This document shows positions 9,214-18,114 of a DNA stretch of 64,000 nt, piece by piece. Position 1 is the first letter of the stretch, and every line of letters begins with the position of its first letter. Origin of the DNA: Rhodococcus sp. RD6.2 (lineage in GTDB: Bacteria; Actinomycetota; Actinomycetes; Mycobacteriales; Mycobacteriaceae); contig NZ_CVQP01000001.1 in NCBI RefSeq assembly GCF_001040705.1, forward strand, positions 240,324 through 304,323. The letters are read 5' to 3'. Both the position numbers and the translations under genes were made by a program. The notes below the pieces were generated by a model that was not told where the DNA came from, searched no databases, and was given only the letters and a program-made list of their open reading frames with translations.

Positions 9214-10763
9214 CCGAACGTAAGGCACTGCGCCGCGCACTGGTGAGCGTGTACGACAAGACCGGTCTGGTGGAACTCGCCACCGGCCTGCACGAGGCCG
9301 GTGTCGAACTGGTCTCCACCGGATCGACCGCCGCGAAGATCGCCGAGGCGGGCATCCCCGTGACGCCCGTCGAGTCGCTGACCGGATTCCCGGAATGCCT
9401 CGAGGGTCGCGTCAAGACGCTGCACCCGCGCGTGCACGCCGGCGTCCTCGCCGACACCCGCAAGCCCGACCACCTCGCCCAGCTCGAGGAGCTCGGCATC
9501 GAGGCGTTCCAGCTGGTCGTGGTGAACCTGTACCCGTTCACGCAGACCGTCGCCTCGGGCGCCTCGCCCGACGAGTGCGTCGAGCAGATCGACATCGGCG
9601 GCCCGTCGATGGTGCGTGCCGCCGCGAAGAACCACCCGTCGGTCGCCGTCGTCGTCGACCCCGCGAAGTACACCAACGTGCTCGCCGCTGTCGCGGCAGG
9701 CGGGTTCACCCTCGCCGAGCGCACCGCGCTCGCCGCGCAGGCGTTCCAGCACACCGCGTCGTACGACGTCGCGGTCGCGTCGTGGATGACGTCCACTCTC
9801 GTCGAGAGCGACGTGCAGTTCCCGGAGTGGGCCGGTGCCAGCTGGGACCGTTCCGCGGTGCTCCGCTACGGGGAGAACCCGCACCAGGCGGCTGCCCTGT
9901 ACGTGAACCCGGCCGCGCCCGCGGGCCTCGCACAGGCGAAGCAGCTGCACGGCAAGGAGATGTCGTACAACAACTACACCGACGGTGACGCCGCCTGGCG
10001 TGCCGCGTACGACTTCGCCGAGCCCGCCGTCGCGATCATCAAGCACGCCAACCCGTGCGGTATCGCGGTCGGCGCGGACATCGCCGAGGCGCACCGCAAG
10101 GCCCACGCGTGCGATCCGGTCAGCGCATTCGGTGGCGTCATCGCCGCGAACCGCGAGATCACCGTCGAGATGGCGGAGCAGGTCGCGGAGATCTTCACCG
10201 AGGTCATCATCGCGCCGTCGTACGCGGCCGGTGCCGTCGAGGTTCTCGCGCGCAAGAAGAACGTGCGCGTGCTCGAGGCCGTCGCGCCGACGGAGACCGG
10301 CATCGAACTGCGTCCCATCTCGGGCGGTGCGCTGCTGCAGGAACGCGACGTTCTCGACGCCGAGGGCGACAACCCCGCGAACTGGACCCTCGCGGTCGGG
10401 GAGCCGGCGGACGAGCAGACCCTCAAGGACCTCGAATTCGCTTGGCGGGCTTGCCGTTCGGTCAAGTCGAACGCGATCCTGCTGGCCTCGGACGGCGCCT
10501 CGGTCGGTGTCGGTATGGGTCAGGTCAACCGGGTCGACTCCGCGCACCTCGCGGTGAACCGGGCCGGTGAGCGCGTGGTCGGGTCGGTCGCGGCGTCCGA
10601 CGCGTTCTTCCCGTTCCCCGACGGCTTCCAGGTTCTCGCGACGGCGGGCGTCAAGGCGGTCGTGCAGCCGGGCGGATCGGTTCGCGACAACGAGGTGATC
10701 GAGGCGGCACGTGAGGCAGGCGTCACGATGTACCTGACCGGGGCGCGCCACTTCGCGCACTGA
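9210..10763 (+). CDS. purH: Bifunctional AICAR formyltransferase / IMP cyclohydrolase
   Basis: 517 residues, normal for PurH. The N-terminal MGS-like cyclohydrolase domain (1-150) begins [20 protein letters not shown] and contains [17 protein letters not shown] and [13 protein letters not shown]. The C-terminal AICARFT domain carries [20 protein letters not shown] and the final [20 protein letters not shown]. It catalyses the last two steps to IMP. Its GTG start overlaps the purN stop by 4 nt. Confidence 0.97.
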   Translation: MTERKALRRALVSVYDKTGLVELATGLHEAGVELVSTGSTAAKIAEAGIPVTPVESLTGFPECLEGRVKTLHPRVHAGVLADTRKPDHLAQLEELGIEAFQLVVVNLYPFTQTVASGASPDECVEQIDIGGPSMVRAAAKNHPSVAVVVDPAKYTNVLAAVAAGGFTLAERTALAAQAFQHTASYDVAVASWMTSTLVESDVQFPEWAGASWDRSAVLRYGENPHQAAALYVNPAAPAGLAQAKQLHGKEMSYNNYTDGDAAWRAAYDFAEPAVAIIKHANPCGIAVGADIAEAHRKAHACDPVSAFGGVIAANREITVEMAEQVAEIFTEVIIAPSYAAGAVEVLARKKNVRVLEAVAPTETGIELRPISGGALLQERDVLDAEGDNPANWTLAVGEPADEQTLKDLEFAWRACRSVKSNAILLASDGASVGVGMGQVNRVDSAHLAVNRAGERVVGSVAASDAFFPFPDGFQVLATAGVKAVVQPGGSVRDNEVIEAAREAGVTMYLTGARHFAH

Positions 10764-10780
10764 CGATCAGTACCTCCGGG

Positions 10781-10815
10781 AGGTGCACCCTCGGCTTCGC
10801 GTCGAGTGTGCACCT
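10781..10815 (+). terminator. Terminator hairpin after purH
   Basis: A 13-bp stem with one mismatch (10781-10793 with 10803-10815) and a 9-nt loop, beginning 18 nt past the purH stop. It has no strong U-tract. Confidence 0.6.
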
Positions 10816-10857
10816 TCCGTCGTTTCTCGGCGGGGAGGACGAACGCTCGCGCGAGGG

Positions 10858-11049
10858 TCAGGCGGCGGAACCGGAGATGACGATGCGCGCAGCACCGCGG
10901 TCGAGCAGTTCGCGGGCCAGGTCGGTGGCGGCGGCGCGCTGATCGGCGTCGGTGTGCGAGAGGTCGAGTGTGATCGCGTGACCGGTCAGGTCCGCGGGCA
11001 ACTCGGCGAGTGGCCGCGTCTGGGACAACTGGTTGAATCGAAGTTTCAT
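10858..11049 (-). CDS. Small protein of 63 residues, unknown function
   Basis: A short protein starting MKLRFNQLSQTRPLAELPAD and ending in an alpha/beta-like segment (ATDLARELLDRGAARIVISGSAA). AAGGAG (complement of 11056-11061) sits 6-7 nt before the ATG, which supports translation. Longer upstream in-frame extension is possible but has no better start. I do not recognise the family. It lies downstream of a strong intrinsic terminator and a short ORF on the same strand, so expression may depend on read-through or on its own promoter in the gap 11050-11145. Confidence 0.55.
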   Translation of the reverse strand: MKLRFNQLSQTRPLAELPADLTGHAITLDLSHTDADQRAAATDLARELLDRGAARIVISGSAA

Positions 11050-11145
11050 GTCGGAGCTCCTTGGCTCGGTGCCTGCACGACGAGTGTGTCGGCGTCGTGT
11101 GTTCGGCAGGTTTCGTGATGACGACGGTTCGGGAAAACGTCCGGG

Positions 11146-11184
11146 AAAAAGAAAAGGCACCCCGGCCGGATGGCCGTGGGTGCC
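11146..11184 (-). terminator. Intrinsic terminator with U-tract (minus strand)
   Basis: On the minus strand the stem is GGCACCC/GGGTGCC (78-84 and 56-62 of 11,1xx) around an inner GGCC-ATCC-GGCC hairpin, followed directly by TTTTCTTTTT. This is the clearest U-tailed terminator in the window. It follows a 28-codon ORF and precedes the 63-residue gene. Confidence 0.85.
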
Positions 11185-11203
11185 GAGAAGTCGATCTGCG
11201 TCG

Positions 11204-11290
11204 TCAGGACGATTCTCGGCGTATGCGCTTGGCGAAAATGTGGAACTGCCACATGGCTGCTGCGGGTACGACTACGGCGTGCGCGAACAT
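11204..11290 (-). CDS. Candidate short ORF or leader peptide (28 residues)
   Basis: The ORF reads MFAHAVVVPAAAMWQFHI followed by FAKRIRRESS. AAAGGAA lies 9-10 nt upstream of the ATG. Its stop is 20 nt before the U-tailed terminator, a leader-peptide-like arrangement. An internal ATG would give a 16-residue form (MWQFHIFAKRIRRESS). No obvious run of a single regulatory amino acid is present. It could be a small protein, a leader peptide, or a chance ORF in an unannotated sRNA. Confidence 0.35.
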   Translation of the reverse strand: MFAHAVVVPAAAMWQFHIFAKRIRRESS

Positions 11291-11434
11291 TTCGTGCGGT
11301 TCCTTTCTCGCTCGGCGACTTGTTAGCCGAGGACGCTACAGCATCGTCGGGGTCGCGCGCACCTCGGTTTCCACGCCGGGGATCGGCGCGAGGGGCACAC
11401 GCCGCCGCGTTGCCCCCCGCGACCGGGTGCTGGG

Positions 11435-12406
11435 TCAGCGGGGGAGGGCGGCCAGCCAGGCGTCGAACGCGGCGCTGAACTCGTGCGAGAACGGCAGGTC
11501 CTCGATGTAGTCGGCGCCGGTCGACGGGCGCTGCCCGATCTCCTTGAGCACGTGGTTCGCGGTCGTCATCCGGACCGGTGTCACCGCGGTCGCCGCCAAC
11601 GCGATGTCGAGGGCGTCGACGTCGTCGCAGTCCACCTGGATGTCGCGGGCCGAACAACTGGTCAGGACCGGGAGCCCGGCAGGCAACTGCGCGGCCAGGG
11701 CGCGCGGATCGAGTGCATCCTCCTCGGCCAGGGTCTTCGCGTTGACGGACACCAGCCCGGCCAGACGCAGCGGCTCGGGCAGGTCGTCCGGCACCGTGCC
11801 GTCGGTGCGCAGCGATTCGACCGCGTCGGCGAGACCGGTGCGCAGCTGATCGGCCAGATCCAGCGGCAGCTGACCGCCCGCGACGGCGGCGTCGACCTGG
11901 CCGGTGATCTGCCGGGTCAGCAGGTCGAGCAGCCGGACTGCGAGCGGTTCGAGCAGACCGAGACCGATCAGTGCGGGAGTGTCGTCGCGGACCGCGAGCG
12001 CCATGGCGACCAGCGCGCCCTCGCTGTGGCCGATCACGAGCAGCCGGTCGGCGTCGATGTCGGGTTGGGCGCCGAGGTTGCGCAGGGCGTCGGCCGCGGC
12101 GTCGACGAACACCGAGAAGCCAAGCCCGGCAACGTCGTCCACGTCGTACGGTCCGAGTCCGGTCACACCACTGCCGAGTTTGTCGTAACGCAGGCTGGCG
12201 ATGCCTGCTTCGGAGAGGGTGTCGGCGAGGAACCGCAGGGTGCCGATCGGACCGGGAAGCACCGCGCTGTCGCCGTTGCGGTCGGTGGGGCCGCTGCCGG
12301 CGAGCAGCAGCGCCGCGGGCACCGGCTGCGTCACGCCGTCCGGAAGCCGGAGGGTGCCGTGAACCGTGACGTCGCCGCTGCTGAAGGTGATCTCGGAATC
12401 CGCCAT
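11435..12406 (-). CDS. Alpha/beta hydrolase
   Basis: 323 residues starting MADSEITFSSGDVTVHGTL. The oxyanion region (LLLAGSGPTDRNGD) and nucleophile elbow GHSEG (serine near residue 126) are typical of the esterase/peptidase-like alpha/beta hydrolase fold. A late His in TTANHVLKEIG could complete the triad. A helical lid-like insertion occupies about 150-230. The substrate is not predictable. It is separated from the upstream minus-strand DUF4126 gene by only 27 bp, so the two are probably cotranscribed. Confidence 0.88.
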   Translation of the reverse strand: MADSEITFSSGDVTVHGTLRLPDGVTQPVPAALLLAGSGPTDRNGDSAVLPGPIGTLRFLADTLSEAGIASLRYDKLGSGVTGLGPYDVDDVAGLGFSVFVDAAADALRNLGAQPDIDADRLLVIGHSEGALVAMALAVRDDTPALIGLGLLEPLAVRLLDLLTRQITGQVDAAVAGGQLPLDLADQLRTGLADAVESLRTDGTVPDDLPEPLRLAGLVSVNAKTLAEEDALDPRALAAQLPAGLPVLTSCSARDIQVDCDDVDALDIALAATAVTPVRMTTANHVLKEIGQRPSTGADYIEDLPFSHEFSAAFDAWLAALPR

Positions 12407-12433
12407 GCTTGCCAGTCTGTCAGGTGCGCTGCC

Positions 12434-13012
12434 TCAGCCGGTGACGGGACGCGGCCGCCGCAGTCGACGCACGCCCTTCCACGCGAACCACAGGAGGAAC
12501 GCGAGCGCGACCGGAACCAGCAGGGGCAGGACGAACGCGATCAGGACGAGCACGAACGAGACGACGTCCTCGACCACCGACACCACCGGGTTCGCGAGAC
12601 CGGCCGTCGACGCGGTGCTCACCGCCCGCGTCCCGGTTTGGGCGGTGCTGAACGCGAGCGCGGTCGGGGCGCCGACGATGATTCCCGCGATCACTGCGGC
12701 GGACGGGTCGAGTCCGGTGAACACGGCGCCCGCGGCGATGGCGGCGGCGATCGGCCGGGTGACGGTGCCTATCGCGCCGAGCAGGTTGTCGACGACCGGG
12801 ACGAGGTCGGCGAGCAGTTCGACCGCGGTCGCGACGGCCAGCGTCACGAGCGCCGCCGTCGACCCGACCCAGGCGAACGACTCGCCGAGAGAGATGCCGA
12901 ACAGCCCGAAGTGCGCGGCGGCGCTGAGCATCAGCAACGGCAGGAACGTACGCAGTCCCGTTGCCGCCGCGAGGCCGAGGCCGAGGAACAGCGACAGCAC
13001 CCAGGTGTCCAT
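12434..13012 (-). CDS. DUF4126 family membrane protein
   Basis: 192 residues from MDTWVLSLFLGLGLAAATGLR, with about five membrane helices and a basic C-terminal tail (WKGVRRLRRPRPVTG). The pattern matches DUF4126, whose function is unknown. The open frame continues upstream over the divergent promoter, but this ATG gives the expected N-terminal helix. It is divergent from the ATPase gene, 76 bp away. Confidence 0.8.
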   Translation of the reverse strand: MDTWVLSLFLGLGLAAATGLRTFLPLLMLSAAAHFGLFGISLGESFAWVGSTAALVTLAVATAVELLADLVPVVDNLLGAIGTVTRPIAAAIAAGAVFTGLDPSAAVIAGIIVGAPTALAFSTAQTGTRAVSTASTAGLANPVVSVVEDVVSFVLVLIAFVLPLLVPVALAFLLWFAWKGVRRLRRPRPVTG

Positions 13013-13088
13013 GAGTGGAGTGTACGAACCACGTCGTCTCGAATCACCCGACACGGATGCCGAATCGACCGAACCCTCGTAGCGTGGA

Positions 13089-14498
13089 GTGGTGACTGCG
13101 CCCACACCCGATACCCGGTCCCCGCGCCCCACCGTCGCGACGGTGGGCGCACTGCGCGCGACCGGCCACGTCCAGCGTCCCGTCAAGGACGAGCTCCGAG
13201 ACAACCTGCTCGCCGCCCTGCGCGACGGCCGTGACCCCTGGCCGGGGATCGTCGGTTTCGAGGACACCGTGCTTCCGCAGCTCGAACGGGCCCTCATTGC
13301 CGGCCACGACGTCGTGCTGCTCGGTGAGCGTGGTCAGGGCAAGACGCGGCTGTTGCGGACGCTGCCGCTGCTCCTCGACGAGTGGACGCCCGTGATCGCA
13401 GGCTCCGAGCTCGGCGAGCACCCGTACGAACCGATCACCCCCGCGTCGATCCGACGGGCCGCCGAACTGGGCGACGACCTGCCCATCGAGTGGCGGCACC
13501 GCGACGAGCGGTACTCGGAGAAGCTCGCGACCCCCGACACCTCGGTCGCCGACCTGGTTGGCGACGTCGATCCGGTCAAGGTCGCGGAGGGTCGCAGTCT
13601 CGGCGACCCGGAGACCATCCACTTCGGTCTGGTGCCGCGCGCCCACCGCGGGATCGTCGCGGTCAACGAACTGCCGGACCTCGCCGAGCGTATTCAGGTG
13701 TCGCTGCTGAACGTGATGGAGGAACGCGACATCCAGGTGCGCGGCTACACGCTGCGGCTACCGCTGGACGTGCTGCTGGTGGCGAGCGCGAACCCGGAGG
13801 ACTACACGAACCGCGGTCGCATCATCACTCCGCTCAAGGACAGGTTCGGCGCCGAGATCCGCACCCACTACCCGCTCGCGATCGAGGACGAGGTAGCCGT
13901 CGTCGAGCAGGAGGCGCAGCTGCGCGCCGAGGTGCCCCCGCATCTGCTGGAGATCCTGGCCCGGTTCACGCGGCTGCTCCGCGAGTCGCCGTCCGTCGAC
14001 CAGCGTTCCGGTGTGTCGGCGCGATTCGCAGTCGCCGCGGCGGAGACGGTGGGCGCGGCGGCACTGCATCGCGGGACGATCCTCGGTGAGTCCGAGCCGG
14101 CCGCGCGCGTCGTGGATCTCGGCAGTGTCATCGACGTCCTGCGCGGCAAGATCGAGTTCGAGTCCGGCGAGGAGGGCCGGGAGATCGAGGTTCTCGAGCA
14201 CCTGCTGCGGCGGGCCACCGCCGACACCGTGCGCGACCTGCTCGGCGGCATCGACTTCGCGCCGTTGGTCGCGGTGATCGAGGACGGAACACCGGTGGTG
14301 ACGGGAGACCGCGTGACCGCGAAGGACCTGCTCGGGGAGCTGCCCGATCTCGACGTCGTCGACGAACTCGCGCAGCGTCTCGGTGCGCAGACGCTGGGCG
14401 CGCGGGCGGCGGCGGTCGAGTTGGCGCTCGAGGGAATGTATTTGGCGCGGCGGATCGCCAAGGACGCGGACGACGACGGGCAGTTGGTGTACAGCTGA
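13089..14498 (+). CDS. AAA+ ATPase, magnesium-chelatase/MoxR-like
   Basis: 469 residues. The Walker A motif is GERGQGKTR near residue 79. An insert carries the sensor-type segment HRGIVAVNELPDLAERIQVSLLNVMEERDIQVRG-like helix and loop, and then DVLLVASANPEDYTNRG. A C-terminal helical domain follows. It resembles the ChlI subunit of Mg-chelatase, but no chlorophyll or cobalamin genes are nearby. With the VWA protein encoded in the next gene (1-nt overlap) it forms a MoxR/VWA-type chaperone pair, matching Rv0958-Rv0959. Two adjacent GTG codons (13089, 13092) could start it. Confidence 0.85.
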   Translation: MVTAPTPDTRSPRPTVATVGALRATGHVQRPVKDELRDNLLAALRDGRDPWPGIVGFEDTVLPQLERALIAGHDVVLLGERGQGKTRLLRTLPLLLDEWTPVIAGSELGEHPYEPITPASIRRAAELGDDLPIEWRHRDERYSEKLATPDTSVADLVGDVDPVKVAEGRSLGDPETIHFGLVPRAHRGIVAVNELPDLAERIQVSLLNVMEERDIQVRGYTLRLPLDVLLVASANPEDYTNRGRIITPLKDRFGAEIRTHYPLAIEDEVAVVEQEAQLRAEVPPHLLEILARFTRLLRESPSVDQRSGVSARFAVAAAETVGAAALHRGTILGESEPAARVVDLGSVIDVLRGKIEFESGEEGREIEVLEHLLRRATADTVRDLLGGIDFAPLVAVIEDGTPVVTGDRVTAKDLLGELPDLDVVDELAQRLGAQTLGARAAAVELALEGMYLARRIAKDADDDGQLVYS

Positions 14499-16444
14499 TG
14501 TACCAGCGCTACGGCCGCTATCACGGGGGACCGGATCCACTGGCCCCGCCGGTGGATCTGCGCGAGGCGCTGGAGGCGATCGGCAACGACGTCCTCGAGG
14601 GCTCCTCGCCGCGGCGGGCGTTGCGGGAACTGCTGCGCCGCGGGACGTCGTCGATGCGAGGGCTGGACCGGCTGGCCGCGCAGGCGAACCGTCGTCGCCG
14701 GGAAATGTTGAACCACAACAACCTCGGCGGAACCCTCGACGAGGTGCGAGAGTTGCTCGATCGCGCGGTTCTCGCCGAGCGCAAGGAGTTGGCGCGTTCC
14801 CTCGACGACGAGGCCCGGTTCGCTGAGATGCAGTTGGCGGAACTGCCGCCGTCGACGGCGCGGGCCGTCCAGGACCTGTCCGAGTACCAGTGGCGGGATG
14901 CGCAGGCACGCGAGGACTACGAGAAGATCCGGGACCTGCTGGGTCGGGAGATGCTCGATCAGCGGTTCGAAGGCATGAAGCAGGCACTCGAGAACGCGAC
15001 CGACGAAGACCGGCAACGCGTCGACGCCATGCTCACCGATCTGAACGAACTGCTGGACAAGCACTCTCGCGGCGAGGACACGCCGGAGGACTTCGAGCGG
15101 TTCATGGCCGAGCACGGCGAGTTCTTCCCCGAGAACCCGCGGGACGTCGAAGAGCTGATCGACACGCTGGCCAGGCGGGCGGCGGCGGCGCAGCGACTCC
15201 GGAACTCGCTGACCCCCGAGCAACGCGCCGAGCTGGATGCCCTGGCGCAGCAGGCATTCGGAAGTCCGAGTCTGATGCAGCAGCTGGACCGGCTGGATTC
15301 GAATCTGCGCTCGGCTCGTCCCGGCGAGGACTGGAACGGCAGTTCCCGGTTCCGTGGCGACGACGGGATGGGGCTCGGCGAGGGCACGTCGGCGCTCGCG
15401 GACATCGCCGAACTCGAGCAGCTCGGCGAGCAATTGTCGCAGGAGTACGCGGGTGCGCAGCTCGACGACATCGATCCGGAGGCCCTGCTGCGCCAACTGG
15501 GCCCCGAGGCCGCCGCCGACGCCCGCACACTCGCGGACCTGGAGAAGGCGCTGCAGCAGCAGGGTTTCCTCGACCGGGGAGCGGACGGGCAGTGGCGGCT
15601 CTCGCCGAAGGCAATGCGCAAGCTCGGGCAGTCGGCGCTGCAGGACGTGGCGAAGCGGCTCTCGGGGCGCGGCGGTGCCCGCGACACCCGGCGGGCCGGC
15701 GCGATGGGCGAACCGACGGGTGCCAGCAGGCAGTGGGAGTTCGGCGACACCGAGCCGTGGGACGTGACCAGGACGGTGACGAACGCGGTGCTGCGGGAGG
15801 CGTCGTCGGGCAGGCCGAACGTGCCGGTGCGATTGCAGGTGACCGACGTCGAGATCGCCGAGACCGAGCAGCGGACCCGCGCCGCGGTGGCCCTGCTCGT
15901 CGACACCTCGTTCTCGATGGTGATGGACGGTCGCTGGGTTCCGATGAAGCGGACCGCGTTGGCGTTGAACCATCTGGTGCGCACCCGGTTCCGCGGCGAC
16001 GACCTCCAGCTGATCGCGTTCGGCAGGCAGGCCAGGACCGTCACTCCGGAGGAACTCGCCGGACTCGACGGCGCCTGGGACCAGGGCACGAACCTGCATC
16101 ACGCGCTGCTCCTCGCGGGACGGCACCTGCGTCGCAACCCCAACGCGCAACCGGTGGTCCTGATCGTCACCGACGGCGAGCCGACGGCGCATCTGGAGCC
16201 GGACGGCCGCGCGTTCTTCGACTACCCGCCGCATCCGAAGACGCTGGGGCTGACGGTCCGTGAGCTCGACCATCTGGCGAAGCTCGGCGCACAGGTGACG
16301 ATCTTCCGGCTCGGTGACGATCCCGGTCTGGCGCGGGTGGTGGATCGGATGGCGCAGCGCGTAGGCGGCCGCGTCGTCGCGCCGGACCTCGATGGCCTCG
16401 GGGCGGCGGTGGTCAGCAATTTCATGCGGCTGCGGCGCCGATGA
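14498..16444 (+). CDS. VWA domain-containing protein, partner of the AAA+ ATPase
   Basis: 648 residues. The N-terminal two thirds (1-430) are helical and charged, with possible coiled coils (for example the segment around AEMQLAELPPSTARAVQDLSEY). The C-terminal von Willebrand A domain holds an intact MIDAS motif, DTSFS, in ALLVDTSFSMVMDG, then DQGTNLHHAL and IVTDGEPTAH. ATP-driven MoxR-like partners remodel targets bound through the MIDAS metal; the target here is unknown. The ATG overlaps the stop of the ATPase gene by one base. Confidence 0.85.
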   Translation: MYQRYGRYHGGPDPLAPPVDLREALEAIGNDVLEGSSPRRALRELLRRGTSSMRGLDRLAAQANRRRREMLNHNNLGGTLDEVRELLDRAVLAERKELARSLDDEARFAEMQLAELPPSTARAVQDLSEYQWRDAQAREDYEKIRDLLGREMLDQRFEGMKQALENATDEDRQRVDAMLTDLNELLDKHSRGEDTPEDFERFMAEHGEFFPENPRDVEELIDTLARRAAAAQRLRNSLTPEQRAELDALAQQAFGSPSLMQQLDRLDSNLRSARPGEDWNGSSRFRGDDGMGLGEGTSALADIAELEQLGEQLSQEYAGAQLDDIDPEALLRQLGPEAAADARTLADLEKALQQQGFLDRGADGQWRLSPKAMRKLGQSALQDVAKRLSGRGGARDTRRAGAMGEPTGASRQWEFGDTEPWDVTRTVTNAVLREASSGRPNVPVRLQVTDVEIAETEQRTRAAVALLVDTSFSMVMDGRWVPMKRTALALNHLVRTRFRGDDLQLIAFGRQARTVTPEELAGLDGAWDQGTNLHHALLLAGRHLRRNPNAQPVVLIVTDGEPTAHLEPDGRAFFDYPPHPKTLGLTVRELDHLAKLGAQVTIFRLGDDPGLARVVDRMAQRVGGRVVAPDLDGLGAAVVSNFMRLRRR

Positions 16445-16523
16445 CCTGCGTGCCGTGCCGTGCGGCGACGGTGGTCGCGTCATAGGCTGAGGGGAAGTCA
16501 GCGCCGAGAGACGGGAAGCGTCC

Positions 16524-17024
16524 ATGAAGAAGCTGCTGAAATCGCTGTCGGAGAAAGACTTCCGCCTTTACCGGCAAACGAAGCGGGACCGGCTTCGTGA
16601 GCTCGACGAAGACGAACTGATCGACCTGCACGCCCGGGTTCGAAATGCGCGGAACAAGCACATGACCGTGTATCGACGCGAGGCGGCTGCTGCCGTCAGC
16701 GACAAGGCAGCGCGGGGGGCTGCTCGCCGCACGACTCGCGGCAATGCCGCTCGGGTCGAGGCGCTCGAGACTGCGCTCGCCCGGGTCAGTCGGCGGCTCG
16801 GCACCGTCGCCAAACAGAATGCGGCGGCGTTGAAACAGGCGCGGCTCGATGCTGCCCGGTCGGACGCACCGTCGTTCGCCGGGGCCGGTGCCGACGACCC
16901 GGCGGCCGCCCGCATCCCTGGTGGGAAGGCCAAGTCGAAGCAGAAGTCGGCCGGGCGCAAGAAGCGGGAGGCCTCGGACATCGCCGCAGGTGCGAAGCGT
17001 CAGGCAAAACGCGACAGCAGGTGA
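16524..17024 (+). CDS. Lys/Arg/Ala-rich protein of unknown function
   Basis: 166 residues starting MKKLLKSLSEKDFRLYRQTK. The first 50 residues look like an amphipathic, charged helix pair, and the middle (60-105) is consistent with a coiled coil. The C-terminus is a basic disordered tail (KAKSKQKSAGRKKREASD). The ribosome-binding region GACGGGAAGCG lies before the ATG. No domain is recognised. The strong basic charge would suit nucleic-acid or membrane-surface association, but this is inference only. Confidence 0.6.
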   Translation: MKKLLKSLSEKDFRLYRQTKRDRLRELDEDELIDLHARVRNARNKHMTVYRREAAAAVSDKAARGAARRTTRGNAARVEALETALARVSRRLGTVAKQNAAALKQARLDAARSDAPSFAGAGADDPAAARIPGGKAKSKQKSAGRKKREASDIAAGAKRQAKRDSR

Positions 17025-17036
17025 GGGACGCGTCCG

Positions 17037-17963
17037 TCAGGCCAACAGTGCTGCGACGAGGCCGATCGCGGGAATGGACGCGAGTGTCGTGACCAGGGCG
17101 GTGTCGCGGGCGAGGACGACGCCTCGGCCGTACCGGCTGGCATAGACGAAGACGTTCTGCGCGGTCGGCAGCGCGGAGACCACGACGACGGCGAACAGGT
17201 CGTGCCCCTCGAGTCCGAGCGCGAAACGTCCCATCAGGTACGCGAGAACCGGCTGGACGACGATCTTCAGCACCGATGCCAGGGCGATCTCCCTGCGCGG
17301 AGCCAGGCCGCGCTGCAGTACGCGCACGCCGTACAGCGAGATGCCGAAGGCGAGCAGGGCGCCGGGCACGGACGCGCCGCCGACGAGGCGGAACGGTTCG
17401 GTCAGCGCCGTCGGTGGCACCCACCCGGAGATCGACACTGCGAGTCCCGCGACGCCCGCGAGCACGATCGGATTCTTGAACGGCGTCGTCACCGTCTCCA
17501 CCCACGACCCGCTGCGGGTGCCGGTGGTCAGGTCCAGCATCGTCAGGGCGATCGGCGAGTAGACGACGATCTGGAACAGCAGCAGCGGCGCCACGAACGA
17601 GGCGTCCCCGAGCACGAACACCGCGATCGGGATGCCGAGGTTGGCGGAGTTCACGTAGGACGAGGCGAGGGCTCCGATGGTCGCCTCGGGTACGGGCCTG
17701 CTCATGACGGTGCGGGTGATGACGAAGTACGCGATGCCGATGGCGAACGCCGTCGCCGAGGCGACCGCGAGGGTGGGGGAGAAGATGACCGACAGGTCCG
17801 ATTTCGCCAGGGTGTCGAACAGGAGCGCCGGTGTCGCGACGAAGAAGACCAGACGGCTGAGCACGAACTCACCGTGCTCGCCGAGGACTCTCGACCGGCC
17901 CAGCGCATAGCCGATCGCGATGACCACGAAGATGACGGTGAAGCCGGCGAGTACACCAGACAC
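17037..17963 (-). CDS. AEC family transporter (auxin efflux carrier-like permease)
   Basis: 308 residues with about ten membrane helices, starting MSGVLAGFTVIFVVIAIGYALGRS. It has the AEC-typical conserved phrases NSANLGIPIAVFVLGD and ALPTAQNVFVYASRYG near the C-terminus. Such carriers export or import organic acids, and the substrate here cannot be assigned. The GTG start has AGGAGG 5 nt upstream. It lies downstream of the dioxygenase gene on the same strand but is separated by a strong hairpin, so it is probably a separate transcript. Confidence 0.88.
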   Translation of the reverse strand: MSGVLAGFTVIFVVIAIGYALGRSRVLGEHGEFVLSRLVFFVATPALLFDTLAKSDLSVIFSPTLAVASATAFAIGIAYFVITRTVMSRPVPEATIGALASSYVNSANLGIPIAVFVLGDASFVAPLLLFQIVVYSPIALTMLDLTTGTRSGSWVETVTTPFKNPIVLAGVAGLAVSISGWVPPTALTEPFRLVGGASVPGALLAFGISLYGVRVLQRGLAPRREIALASVLKIVVQPVLAYLMGRFALGLEGHDLFAVVVVSALPTAQNVFVYASRYGRGVVLARDTALVTTLASIPAIGLVAALLA

Positions 17964-18031
17964 CGGGACCTCCTAGGGCGAACAACCCCGACGAGTCTAG
18001 TGGGTAGCCGACCTAACGACCGCAGCGCATG

Positions 18032-18076
18032 CACCGGGCCCCGGGGGACCGGGTATCGGTCCGGCGGGGCCCGGTG
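18032..18076 (-). terminator. Strong hairpin between the dioxygenase and AEC genes
   Basis: Perfect 11-bp arms (CACCGGGCCCC at 18032-18042 and its complement at 18066-18076) enclose a further GGACCG/CGGTCC stem. It lies 39 nt past the dioxygenase stop on the minus strand. Confidence 0.65.
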
Positions 18077-18114
18077 AACTGCTCGCTACCGCGCGGGTGC
18101 GCCTGCCGTCGGGT

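Noticed and set aside
13868-16525. Long open frame on the minus strand (about 885 codons) opposite the VWA gene
   Set aside because: Its product is Arg/His/Gln-rich with no domain, and the plus strand encodes an intact VWA protein with MIDAS motif. Long antisense frames are expected at this GC content.
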